Origin: Maricaulis sp.
Lineage (GTDB): Bacteria > Pseudomonadota > Alphaproteobacteria > Caulobacterales > Maricaulaceae
NCBI GenBank assembly: GCA_002694345.1
Contig: NZLV01000098.1
Coordinates: forward strand, 1 to 13,872
Direction of reading: 5' to 3'
DNA length: 13,872 nt
Shown here piece after piece: positions 4,933-11,325 of the stretch (positions are counted from its first letter, which is position 1; the number at the start of each line of letters is the position of its first letter). Position numbers and translations under genes: made by a program. Below the pieces are notes generated by a model that saw nothing but the letters and a program-made list of their open reading frames with translations, was not told where the DNA came from and searched no databases.

Positions 4933-7428
4933 TCAGCCGCGGATGGGCGCCAGCGCCGCGGTGATCGGGTTGCCGGTCCGGGTGGCGTCGACACCGTCCT
5001 CAGGTGTTTCCAGGATGTCCACCTGAACGCTGTGCCGGTCTCCGTCCTCCGGTTGGCTGAGGCGAAGGCGATGGCCGTACACCATGACCTCCGCGCTGCC
5101 ATCGACGGTACGGGTCGCATTCACCTCGCGATGCGAGTCGCAGGCCTCATGACCGTCCGGGCTGCGGCCGCATAGGCGAACCTGGACATCGACGTCCTGG
5201 CGGTCCCACTCGAGCATGAAGACCTCGATACGCAATTCATATCCCAGGTCGGTTTCGGCCCGGTCAACCTCCGGCGGGCTTGCCCGTGACGTGTCGGCCG
5301 GGAAACGCAGCGAGGCCGTATAGAAGGTCCGGCTGGGTTCCATCCAGTAGGTGGTCGCCCCGATGGTAGGGAAGCAGACCGTGTCCCAACCGCTTTCCTC
5401 GCGCCGGGGTGCGCACCAGGTCATATTGGCGTTGAGGGCGTGATTGCCCATCGGGATGCCGAAGACCGGCGTGCCCACCGGCAGCGGGTCGTCGCGCACC
5501 CAGCCGGAAGCCTGGCGGACTTCATTCATGAGGCGCCCGGTGGCTCCATAACGCACTGGCAGCGTGGCGAAGGCGGCACGGCCTTCATAGCGGCCAGCCT
5601 CCAGGCTGAGCGGTCCGTCGGCGATGAGCGGTTGGACGCGGAGCGATTCGACCCGGGCACGGTTCTCCTCGCGGCGGGTTCCCAGCGTGCTGATCGGCAG
5701 CGGAGCATCCCCGCTTCCACCCACATAAACCGGTTCGGCGGGGAGACGCGTCACGACCGCATAGGCCAGCCCTTCGGCTGCCGGCGTGATTTCCAGCTGC
5801 AGGGCTCCGGCATCGACCCGGGACGGATCACTGGCATCAGGCCATACGCCCAGGGAACACCGGGCATCGGAGGGCCAGTCATCCTCGCCCGGCGCACGGT
5901 AGACCGGCGCGAAACGGGCCGGGCCGGCGATATTGTCGCCTTCGCAATACTGATAGCCGAACTCGCCCAGCGGATGGGTGCCGGGATCTGCCGCCCGGTA
6001 GGGATGCGGTTCCATGTCCCGCTGTTCCATCAAACGTCCCAGGGTGACGGCGGCCCGCCCCAAGCGGGGCTGGGCCATGACGGCATAATCCAGCGCGCCG
6101 TCGCCATTGCGGTCCATGAAGCAATTGCGGTTCGAGGTCGCGAAGAAACGGTCATCCGGCGTCATGTCACACCAGGCGCGGCGCTGGGGCGCTTCCGGAG
6201 CCTGGTCCGCATTCGGTTCACTGCCCAGGGCCAGAAGCCCGAACACGGACCCGGCTTCGAAATCCCGGCTGATCCCTTCCATCGGCGTGTCGATCGTGAT
6301 GGCTTCACGGGCCCGCAGGGTGTGGATGGCGATCACATCCCCGCGCGTCATCACACCTTGTTCCGCGCGGATCGGGGCATCGGTGATTTCCAGCAGCATG
6401 TGGTTGGCCGCCGGACCGGTGACGAAGTTGGACCGTCCTTCCAGGCCGGCAGTCTGCTGCTGACGGTCCGCCAGATCCGCCTCGCGCAGGTCCCGGGCCT
6501 GATCAAGCGTGCTTTCACCCGGGACAAAGCCATTGGCCTGCATGTCAACGAGCGAAGGTTCCATCGGATGGTTCAGCATGAAGTCCAGCGAACCGGTCCG
6601 GGCGACCATGAATTCGAGATAGGCGCGGAAGGCTTCCAGGTAGTCCGCCTGGGGCAGGGGGGCTGCCAGCATTTCGATCTGCGCGCTTCCATCCGGCTCG
6701 GCCGCCGGCGTGACCTGCCACGCTCCGCCCGAACGCCGCACGATGGCCCGGCCCTGATCATCCAGAGCCAGGAAGCGGGTATGGGTCACGGCCTCGATCT
6801 CCCCGTTCCGGCGGACGGTATCGATTGCCACACGGCCATTGACCAGACCGGCATAGCGCAGGGATTCGACGTAGAGCGGTCCGAACAGGCCCTCCACCTC
6901 GGCAATTGCCGGGCGCTCGCGATTGCGGCGGCTGTCGGACGGAACCGGCATGGTGAGCGCAGTGTCAGCCGAATCCATGGTGCGGACCGCGACCCGGTCG
7001 CGCCCGGCGCGGATCAGGCAGGCTGTCGGTGCCGCGAGGAGATCATCCGTGTCGGTGTCGGCAATTGCGCACCAGGCCAGCTGGTTGCGCCGGCTTCCCA
7101 GCGTCAGGGTGCGGGCATAGACCGGCATGCCGATGGGGGCCGTGCGGGGAAACCCGTCCACAAAGCCTAGCTCGATCGGGTCGAGCAGGCGACCGGTGCG
7201 TTCGAACTGCAGGGTGCCGGACCAGATCGTCCCGTCCTCCGGCAGAGTGTTTTCGGTCCAGCTGTCGGACCCGGGAAGGACGGCCATGCCGCCCGTGCCC
7301 GACCAGATCGCGTCCGGATTGCCGGGCGTCAGGGTGGAAAAGTCATCCGCCGGATCGCTCTGGGCCAGAACCGAAACAGGCAAAAGAAGGCAGGCGCACA
7401 GCGCCGCCGCAAAACGGTGTGACAACAT
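4933..7428 (-). CDS. Large secreted protein with repeated Trp-Cys...Cys modules, function unknown
   Basis: 831 residues; I do not recognise a named family. The start MLSHRFAAALCACLLLPVSV-LA|Q gives a Sec signal peptide, so the protein is periplasmic, surface-bound or secreted. The ATG at 7428 has GGGGGGA six bases upstream; a GTG at 7452 in frame is less likely because that ribosome binding site lies downstream of it. Three modules recur: W119-C120...C137, W419-C420...C436 and W671-C672...C685. The first and third are preceded by 'PIGMPVYA' or 'PVGTPVFG', the second by 'AGSVFGLLALG'. Four further Cys (495, 524, 753, 763) bring the mature total to ten, suggesting five disulfides. 'DRNGDGALD' (439-447) resembles an EF-hand or dockerin-like Ca2+ loop. 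No transmembrane helix, lipobox, sortase or clear autotransporter end is seen. A coding function in this frame is supported by the signal peptide, ribosome binding site and even Cys pattern. Confidence 0.82.
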   Translation of the reverse strand: MLSHRFAAALCACLLLPVSVLAQSDPADDFSTLTPGNPDAIWSGTGGMAVLPGSDSWTENTLPEDGTIWSGTLQFERTGRLLDPIELGFVDGFPRTAPIGMPVYARTLTLGSRRNQLAWCAIADTDTDDLLAAPTACLIRAGRDRVAVRTMDSADTALTMPVPSDSRRNRERPAIAEVEGLFGPLYVESLRYAGLVNGRVAIDTVRRNGEIEAVTHTRFLALDDQGRAIVRRSGGAWQVTPAAEPDGSAQIEMLAAPLPQADYLEAFRAYLEFMVARTGSLDFMLNHPMEPSLVDMQANGFVPGESTLDQARDLREADLADRQQQTAGLEGRSNFVTGPAANHMLLEITDAPIRAEQGVMTRGDVIAIHTLRAREAITIDTPMEGISRDFEAGSVFGLLALGSEPNADQAPEAPQRRAWCDMTPDDRFFATSNRNCFMDRNGDGALDYAVMAQPRLGRAAVTLGRLMEQRDMEPHPYRAADPGTHPLGEFGYQYCEGDNIAGPARFAPVYRAPGEDDWPSDARCSLGVWPDASDPSRVDAGALQLEITPAAEGLAYAVVTRLPAEPVYVGGSGDAPLPISTLGTRREENRARVESLRVQPLIADGPLSLEAGRYEGRAAFATLPVRYGATGRLMNEVRQASGWVRDDPLPVGTPVFGIPMGNHALNANMTWCAPRREESGWDTVCFPTIGATTYWMEPSRTFYTASLRFPADTSRASPPEVDRAETDLGYELRIEVFMLEWDRQDVDVQVRLCGRSPDGHEACDSHREVNATRTVDGSAEVMVYGHRLRLSQPEDGDRHSVQVDILETPEDGVDATRTGNPITAALAPIRG

Positions 7429-7461
7429 CACGGATCCCCCCGGTACAAACACGTGACCAAG

Positions 7462-7490
7462 GGGATAGCGGCATCACTCGTCCGGATCAA
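7462..7490 (-). promoter_or_regulatory. Candidate promoter of the 831-residue secreted protein gene
   Basis: On the minus strand TTGATC (plus 7485-7490), a 17-base spacer and TATCCC (plus 7462-7467) form a possible sigma70-like promoter, with four and three matches to consensus. It would place the start of transcription about 25-30 bases before the ATG at 7428. The -35 element lies inside the palindrome at 7480-7497. Weak by itself. Confidence 0.3.
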
Positions 7491-7497
7491 TCCGGAC
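7480..7497. promoter_or_regulatory. GTCCGGAT-CA-ATCCGGAC palindrome between ychF and the secreted protein gene
   Basis: Perfect 8-bp arms around two bases, with an outer ACTC (7476-7479) to GAGT (7501-7504) match after a three-base bulge. It begins 16-23 bases past the ychF stop, so it could be the ychF terminator stem (7 bp plus a four-base loop on RNA). No T-run follows on the minus strand. Because it overlaps a possible -35 element, an operator is equally plausible. Confidence 0.4.
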
Positions 7498-7519
7498 AAT
7501 GAGTTGAGGCATTATGCGA

Positions 7520-8620
7520 CTAGACGTTGAAACGGAAGTGCATCACATCGCCGTCCTGGACGATGTAGTCCTTGCCTTCTGCCCGCATCTTGCCGGCTTC
7601 CTTGGCCGGACCTTCGCCGCCGCAGGCGACATAGTCGTCAAAGGCGATGGTCTCGGCGCGGATGAAGCCCTTTTCGAAATCCCCGTGGATGACACCGGCC
7701 GCTTGCGGCGCGGTATAGCCTTCGCGGATCGTCCAGGCGCGGGCCTCTTTCGGGCCGGCCGTGAAATAGGTCTGCAGGCCCAGCAGGGAGTAGCCGGTGT
7801 GGATCAGGCGATCCAGGCCCGGCTCTTCCAGGCCCAGCGTCTCAAGGTATTCCGCGCGCTCTTCCTCGTCTTCCAACAGGGCGAGTTCGCTTTCGATCTT
7901 GGCGGAAATGACGACAGCCTGGGCGCCTTCTTCCTCGGCGCGCTTCATGACGATTTCCGAATAGGCATTGCCGGTCGCGGCCGAGTCCTCATCGACATTG
8001 GCGATGAAGAGAACCGGCTTCGTGGTCAGGAGTTGCAGGCCTTTCCAGGCCTTCTGGTCTTCCTTGGACACTTCGGCGAAACGGGCCGGCTTGCCATTAT
8101 TGAGCTGTTCCAGCGCCAGATCGATCAGGGCGAGGGCGGCCTTGGCTTCCTTGTCGCCGGTCTTCGCCTTCTTCTCCAGATTGGAGCGGCGCTTGTCCAG
8201 GCTTTCCATGTCGGCCAGCATCAGCTCGGTCTCGACGGTTTCCAGGTCGGCCAGCGGGTCGATCTTGTTGTTCACATGCGTGATGTCATCATCATCGAAA
8301 CAGCGCAGCACATAGGCGATGGCGTCGGTCTCGCGGATATTGGCCAGGAACTGGTTGCCCAGGCCCTCGCCCTTGGACGCGCCTGCGACCAGGCCGGCAA
8401 TGTCGACGAAATTCATGCGCGCCGGCAGGATTTCCTTGGAACCGGCGATCTCGGCCAGCTTCTTCAGGCGCGGTTCGGGCACGGCCACATCACCGACATT
8501 CGGCTCGATCGTGCAGAAGGGATAGTTCGCCGCCTGGGCAGCCGCGGTCTGGGTGAGCGCATTGAACAGGGTCGACTTGCCGACATTGGGCAGTCCGACG
8601 ATGCCGCATTTGAATCCCAT
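7520..8620 (-). CDS. ychF: Redox-regulated ATPase YchF (Obg-family P-loop protein)
   Basis: 366 residues (E. coli YchF: 363). The N-terminal P-loop 'GLPNVGKST' is at residues 9-17, and the conserved 'ANYPFCTIEPNVG' holds Cys36, which matches the redox-sensitive Cys35 of E. coli. G3 and switch sequence 'VDIAGLVAGASKGEGLGNQF' follows, and 'FIANVDED' replaces the NKxD guanine motif, consistent with ATP rather than GTP preference. The C-terminal TGS domain ends '...GKDYIVQDGDVMHFRFNV'. YchF is a cytoplasmic ribosome-associated ATPase linked to stress responses. The ATG at 8620 has AAGGGA nine bases upstream and begins exactly at homology; the open frame to 8806 crosses a strong hairpin and is not part of the gene. 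Usually adjacent to pth; here one small gene lies between them. Confidence 0.97.
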   Translation of the reverse strand: MGFKCGIVGLPNVGKSTLFNALTQTAAAQAANYPFCTIEPNVGDVAVPEPRLKKLAEIAGSKEILPARMNFVDIAGLVAGASKGEGLGNQFLANIRETDAIAYVLRCFDDDDITHVNNKIDPLADLETVETELMLADMESLDKRRSNLEKKAKTGDKEAKAALALIDLALEQLNNGKPARFAEVSKEDQKAWKGLQLLTTKPVLFIANVDEDSAATGNAYSEIVMKRAEEEGAQAVVISAKIESELALLEDEEERAEYLETLGLEEPGLDRLIHTGYSLLGLQTYFTAGPKEARAWTIREGYTAPQAAGVIHGDFEKGFIRAETIAFDDYVACGGEGPAKEAGKMRAEGKDYIVQDGDVMHFRFNV

Positions 8621-8651
8621 GGCGCTAAATCCCTTGTGTGTTGAGCGCCGC

Positions 8652-8680
8652 CTTATAGGGATTTTGAACGCCGGGGTCGA
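8652..8680 (-). promoter_or_regulatory. Candidate sigma70-type promoter of ychF
   Basis: On the minus strand TCGACC (plus 8675-8680), a 17-base spacer and TATAAG (plus 8652-8657) match a housekeeping promoter; transcription would begin near 8645, giving a leader of about 25 bases with the AAGGGA ribosome binding site. The -35 element overlaps the base of the large stem-loop at 8673-8779. Confidence 0.5.
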
Positions 8681-8779
8681 CTGTCCTGTCAGTGGTTCCG
8701 GCCCCCGGGGATGCGGACTTGAGGGGGCGAGCAATCCCGGGGGCCGGGAACCGGAGGTGTGAGAGATGGACAGGACCCC
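8673..8779. other. Long GC-rich interrupted stem-loop upstream of ychF
   Basis: Paired segments from outside inwards: 8673-8678 with 8774-8779 (GGGGTC/GACCCC); a two-base bulge; 8681-8686 with 8768-8773 (CTGTCC/GGACAG); an internal loop of 7 and 15 bases; 8694-8699 with 8747-8752 (GGTTCC/GGAACC); a one-base bulge at 8746; 8700-8709 with 8736-8745. That is 28 pairs around a 25-base loop, 107 bases in all. It has no T-run on either side. It could be a structured small RNA on either strand, a transcription barrier protecting the ychF promoter, or an extragenic palindromic repeat. It lacks the SRP RNA apical motif (GGUCAGG...GGAAGGAAGCA), and its length is short for 6S RNA. Confidence 0.5.
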
Positions 8780-8811
8780 ACACCCCCACCGGCACAGGGC
8801 CGGCACTTTTC

Positions 8812-8839
8812 GCCTGTCGTCCGGGGGAGACGGACAGGC
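8812..8839 (-). terminator. Hairpin after the Met-rich repeat gene
   Basis: GCCTGTC (8812-8818) pairs with GACAGGC (8833-8839), with an inner GTC/GAC and one bulged base around a seven-base loop. It begins 22 bases after the TAA at 8863-8861. No T-run follows on the minus strand, so this is at best an atypical terminator. Confidence 0.3.
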
Positions 8840-8860
8840 AAGGGGACGATCCCGGGGGGA

Positions 8861-9199
8861 TTAAGAGGCCGGCTGTCCGGCTTTCCCGCTCTTGCGGCGG
8901 GTGTCGGTCGGATCGTCCATGTCCATCATGTGGTCGTCGTCTTCGTGCATCATGCCCTCATCGGACATCATGTGATCCCCATCGTCGGACATCATCGGTT
9001 CTTCGGACATCATGGCATCCTCGTCGGACATCATGTGATCTGCGTCCGACATCATGCTGTCTTCGTCCATCATGTGGTCTTCGGACATCATGGCATCGTC
9101 GTCCTGCATCATCGCGTCCTGCTGCTGGGCAAGGGCGGGCAGGGCGATGCCGGCGGCAAGGCTGGCAGCGATCAGGCTCTGGCTGAAAAGGCGTGGCAT
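8861..9199 (-). CDS. Small secreted acidic Met-rich repeat protein (DxMMSD/E repeats)
   Basis: 112 residues. MPRLFSQSLIAASLAAGIAL-PALA|QQQ is a Sec signal peptide. Residues 29-95 consist of short units such as 'SDADHMM', 'SDEDAMM' and 'SEEPMM': ten Met-Met pairs at 30, 37, 43, 49, 56, 63, 69, 77, 83 and 91, spaced 6-8 residues, embedded in Asp/Glu with several His directly before MM. The tail 'TDTRRKSGKAGQPAS' is basic. ATG at 9199 has GGGAGA seven bases upstream. It is reminiscent of the secreted pentapeptide MxKDx repeat proteins and of Met/His-rich periplasmic copper binders, but the unit differs and no Cys is present. Binding of Cu(I)/Ag(I) by Met and His is a reasonable inference; Met oxidation scavenging is another. 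It sits between pth and ychF, which are often direct neighbours. Confidence 0.8.
   Translation of the reverse strand: MPRLFSQSLIAASLAAGIALPALAQQQDAMMQDDDAMMSEDHMMDEDSMMSDADHMMSDEDAMMSEEPMMSDDGDHMMSDEGMMHEDDDHMMDMDDPTDTRRKSGKAGQPAS
8961..9092 (-). repeat. In-frame tandem DNA repeat inside the Met-rich gene
   Basis: The 12-mer TCGGACATCATG occurs exactly at 8961, 9003, 9024 and 9081, with one-base variants at 8985 and 9045 and a two-base variant at 9063. Spacings are 18, 21 or 24 bases, all multiples of three, so units can be gained or lost without a frameshift. Coding for D/E-x-MMSDE units, not a CRISPR. Confidence 0.85.
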
Positions 9200-9316
9200 G
9201 GTGGTGTCTCCCGTGGTTTCGACGAGAGAAGCAATGCGCGGATCGCCCGCCGGACGCCAATCAACTCGCCGCACGGAGCCATGCCAGAATTTCACTAGGG
9301 TGTGAGGGCGGCGCGA

Positions 9317-9922
9317 TCAGTCCGCGTCAGGCCGTCCGCGCTTGATCGCTTCCGGGGCCGGGGCCTTGTGCGTGACGCGGGTCTGGAAGGCGTCGACATC
9401 GCCGCTGGCCAGCAGGTCGAGGGAGCCGGCGATGGCGTCCAGCAGGTCGATCAGCCAATCCTCTTCCGCCTTGGCGAAATCGGACAGGACATAGCCGGTC
9501 ACCCGGTTGCGGTCGCCGGGATGGCCGACGCCGATGCGGGCCCGGCGGAAATCGGGACCGATCTGGGAGGTGACGGACTTGATGCCGTTATTGCCGGCCG
9601 CGCCGCCACCCAGCTTCATGCGGAACTTGCCGGGCGCCAGATCCAGCTCGTCATGGAAGACGACGACATTCTTCGGCTCGACCTTGTAGAAATTTGCCGC
9701 CTCGCCCACGGCATGGCCGGAATTATTGTAGAAGGTCTGCGGCTTGAGCAGGAGCAGCTTGTTGGAGCCGATGACCAGTTCACAGGCCAGTGACTGGAAG
9801 CGCTTGCGCCAGGGACCGGCGCTCCAGGCCTGGGCGATGACATCCATCGCCATGAAGCCGACATTGTGGCGGTTCTTCAGGTATTTCGGCTCGCAATTGC
9901 CGAGCCCGGCCAGGATCATCAT
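9317..9922 (-). CDS. pth: Peptidyl-tRNA hydrolase
   Basis: 201 residues (E. coli Pth: 194). Pth releases tRNA from peptidyl-tRNA that has dropped off ribosomes. 'GLGNCEPKYLKNRHNVGF' (6-23) carries Asn9 and the catalytic His19 (His20 in E. coli); 'KPQTFYNNSG' (60-69) and 'FHDELDLAPGKF' (89-100) with Asp91 match the E. coli active site (Asp93). 'GAAGNNGIKS' (107-116) is the usual 'GGHNGL' segment with Asn112 kept. Two oddities: the nearly universal Pro of 'GLGNPG' is Cys10, and the His before the conserved Asn is Asn111. Two adjacent ATGs (9922, 9919) are possible starts; AAGGA at plus 9935-9939 is nine bases from one. Just downstream of the rplY terminator, so it probably needs its own promoter or read-through. 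Confidence 0.95.
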   Translation of the reverse strand: MMILAGLGNCEPKYLKNRHNVGFMAMDVIAQAWSAGPWRKRFQSLACELVIGSNKLLLLKPQTFYNNSGHAVGEAANFYKVEPKNVVVFHDELDLAPGKFRMKLGGGAAGNNGIKSVTSQIGPDFRRARIGVGHPGDRNRVTGYVLSDFAKAEEDWLIDLLDAIAGSLDLLASGDVDAFQTRVTHKAPAPEAIKRGRPDAD

Positions 9923-9954
9923 CGGGGGCAGCTTCCTTGACGGTGTCCGGATAC

Positions 9955-9986
9955 AAAATCAGCGAAGCCGGTTTCGGCTTCGCTGA
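9955..9986 (-). terminator. Intrinsic terminator of rplY
   Basis: TCAGCGAAGCCG (9959-9970) and CGGCTTCGCTGA (9975-9986) form a perfect 12-bp stem with a four-base loop. On the minus strand it is followed directly by TTTTG (plus 9954-9958). It lies 34 bases past the rplY stop and about 32 bases before the pth start. The clearest rho-independent terminator in the window. Confidence 0.85.
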
Positions 9987-10019
9987 CAATGTGGTTCGAA
10001 CCAGGAAAGGCGGACGGAC

Positions 10020-10661
10020 TTACTCGTCTTCGCTCTTCTGGTTGATGACTTCCGTTTCCGGCGTCTCGTCTTCGTCGGCTTCCGGCGTCAGGACGGCGCG
10101 CGAACCCTGCAGGGTGGCGACGGTGAAGTCACGGTCCGTGATGGTCGGCGTCACGCCCTTCGGCAGGGAGATGGACGACATGTGGATCGTGTCGCCAATG
10201 TCCAGGCCGGACAGGTCGGCTTCCAGGGCTTCCGGAATGGAGCCGGCCGGGCACAGCAGCTCGACCGTGTGACGCACGATGTTGAGAACACCACCGCGCT
10301 TCATGCCCGGGGACTTCTCTTCATTGATGAAGTGCACGGTGACTTCGACGTTGATCTTGGTGTCTTCGTCCACGCGGAACAGGTCGACGTGCAGCGGCGC
10401 GTCGGAAACCGGGTGGAACTGGATGTCGCGGGCGATCACTTGCTGGCGCTTGCCGTCATGTTCCAGCTCCATCATGTTGGAGATGAACTTGCCGGTCAGC
10501 AGAGCCTTGCGGATTTCATTGCCGCGCAGGTTGATGGAGACCGGACCCAGCTTGCCGCCATACAGGACGCCCGGGACCAGGTCTTCACGGCGGGCAGCGC
10601 GAGCCGCGCCCTTGCCGGTGCCTTCACGAACGTCGACGGTGAGAACGATGTTGGAGCTCAT
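10020..10661 (-). CDS. rplY: 50S ribosomal protein L25, long Ctc/TL5 form
   Basis: 213 residues, the two-domain form rather than the 94-residue E. coli L25. The N-terminal 5S rRNA-binding domain (about 1-95) shows 'GTGKGAARAARRED-LVPGVLYGG' and 'RDIQFHPVSDAPLHVDLFRV'. The C-terminal TL5 beta domain (about 96-195) shows 'VTVHFINEEKSPGMKRGGVL' and 'DLSGLDIGDTIHMSSISLP'. The tail 'EADEDETPETEVINQKSEDE' is acidic and probably flexible. Ctc-type L25 binds 5S rRNA in the large subunit; Bacillus Ctc is a general stress protein. ATG at 10661 has AAGGA nine bases upstream. The gene is ended by a strong terminator and has a candidate promoter at 10764-10792, so it can be transcribed separately from the lipoprotein genes upstream. 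Confidence 0.96.
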   Translation of the reverse strand: MSSNIVLTVDVREGTGKGAARAARREDLVPGVLYGGKLGPVSINLRGNEIRKALLTGKFISNMMELEHDGKRQQVIARDIQFHPVSDAPLHVDLFRVDEDTKINVEVTVHFINEEKSPGMKRGGVLNIVRHTVELLCPAGSIPEALEADLSGLDIGDTIHMSSISLPKGVTPTITDRDFTVATLQGSRAVLTPEADEDETPETEVINQKSEDE

Positions 10662-10763
10662 CGGTCCAGATCCTTAAATGCAAACGCCGCCTCCAGCCTG
10701 GTCAAGCCCGGGCGGGCGGCGATCTGTCATGGTCAAAAGCCACAGTGATAATTCGAGCGGCGG

Positions 10764-10792
10764 GCTATAGCCGATCCTTGAGGGGCGCGCAA
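10764..10792 (-). promoter_or_regulatory. Candidate sigma70-type promoter of rplY
   Basis: On the minus strand TTGCGC (plus 10787-10792), 17 bases and TATAGC (plus 10764-10769) fit a housekeeping promoter, within the 150-base gap between rplY and the lipoprotein gene. The implied leader of about 95 bases is long enough for regulation, but no specific structure stands out in it. Confidence 0.4.
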
Positions 10793-10811
10793 CAGCGTCT
10801 GTGCGTCATAT

Positions 10812-11255
10812 TCAGTAGACGCGGACCTCGTAATTCGGCTCGTACGGGCAATCCGTGGCAAAGCGAACGGCTGCGTCATCGGCCCAGGCAAACCGTGAAC
10901 GGCTGATCCCGCCTGCGGTCCGGTAGATGCCGTCACGGATGGCACCGTTTTCAAGCAGGTCCGGATCGCCGGTATAGCGAATGTTCCGGGGCCGACCGTC
11001 GGCATCGATATCGAAGATCATCGGGATGGTGCGGGTCTCCCGATTCTGATTGGCGAACAGGGGCAGCGCCAGGGCCTCGGAATTATTGACCGTTCCCCAC
11101 TCGACCAGGTTCACGCGGGCGATCCGGCAATGGACACTGGCGTCGGGAATATCGACGGGATCCATCACGCCGCCCCATTGCACGCCCTGTGACGTGGCGC
11201 AGCCGGCCAGCAAGGCGAGGCCGCCTAGAGCGGCGATTCTGGACAGTCCGGTCAT
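10812..11255 (-). CDS. Small lipoprotein, second of a paralogous pair, TonB C-terminal-like
   Basis: 147 residues. MTGLSRIAALGGLALLAGC is a lipoprotein signal peptide with lipobox LAGC (lipidated Cys19). The mature part opens 'QGVQWGGVMDP', shared almost exactly with the upstream paralogue. The second half, 'IPMIFDIDADGRPRNIRYTG' then 'DLLENGAIRDGIYRTA' and 'WADDAAVRFATDCPYE', follows the pattern of TonB C-terminal-like domains (beta strand, x-DxDGxxxN, helix ending before an aromatic-rich strand), though no TonB helix or proline linker is present. A Cys near the start (HCR) and one near the end (DCPYE) may pair. ATG at 11255 has GGAG eight bases upstream. Periplasm-facing, membrane-anchored; function unknown. 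Lies 44 bases after its paralogue, so probably co-transcribed. Confidence 0.82.
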   Translation of the reverse strand: MTGLSRIAALGGLALLAGCATSQGVQWGGVMDPVDIPDASVHCRIARVNLVEWGTVNNSEALALPLFANQNRETRTIPMIFDIDADGRPRNIRYTGDPDLLENGAIRDGIYRTAGGISRSRFAWADDAAVRFATDCPYEPNYEVRVY

Positions 11256-11290
11256 TTCATGGGCTCCGATTTCGCAGGCTGCGCCGGGAT

Positions 11291-11325
11291 GGGGCGCTTC
11301 TAGAGCGGTGACACCGTTGCGCCCC
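11291..11325. repeat. Nested inverted repeats around the stop codon of the first lipoprotein gene
   Basis: GGGGCGC (11291-11297) and GCGCCCC (11319-11325) pair around a 21-base interval that itself contains CGGTG-A-CACCG. It overlaps the TAG at 11302-11300. It might reduce read-through into the second lipoprotein gene, but no T-run is present. Confidence 0.3.

Noticed and set aside
5440..7170. Long open frame (576 codons) on the plus strand opposite the 831-residue secreted protein gene
   Set aside because: It is the antisense of a gene with a signal peptide and ribosome binding site; its product is rich in His/Arg/Gly/Gln, has no recognisable motif and no good start. Long antisense frames are common in GC-rich DNA.
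7514..8644. Plus-strand open frame (376 codons) opposite ychF
   Set aside because: Antisense shadow of a well conserved ATPase; no homology or ribosome binding site.
8673..8779. Stem-loop considered as SRP (4.5S) RNA or 6S RNA
   Set aside because: The conserved SRP apical loop motif is absent, and the length and bubble sizes do not fit 6S RNA well, so neither name was given.
8961..9092. Regularly spaced short repeats resembling a CRISPR array
   Set aside because: Unit spacing is 18-24 bases, repeats are only 12 bases, and they lie in frame within a gene with a signal peptide; no cas genes nearby.
9992..10003. TGGTTCGAACCA, which looks like a tRNA T-arm
   Set aside because: It is a plain 12-bp palindrome; no acceptor, D or anticodon arms can be folded around it. 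Palindromes of this length are expected a few times by chance in a window this size.
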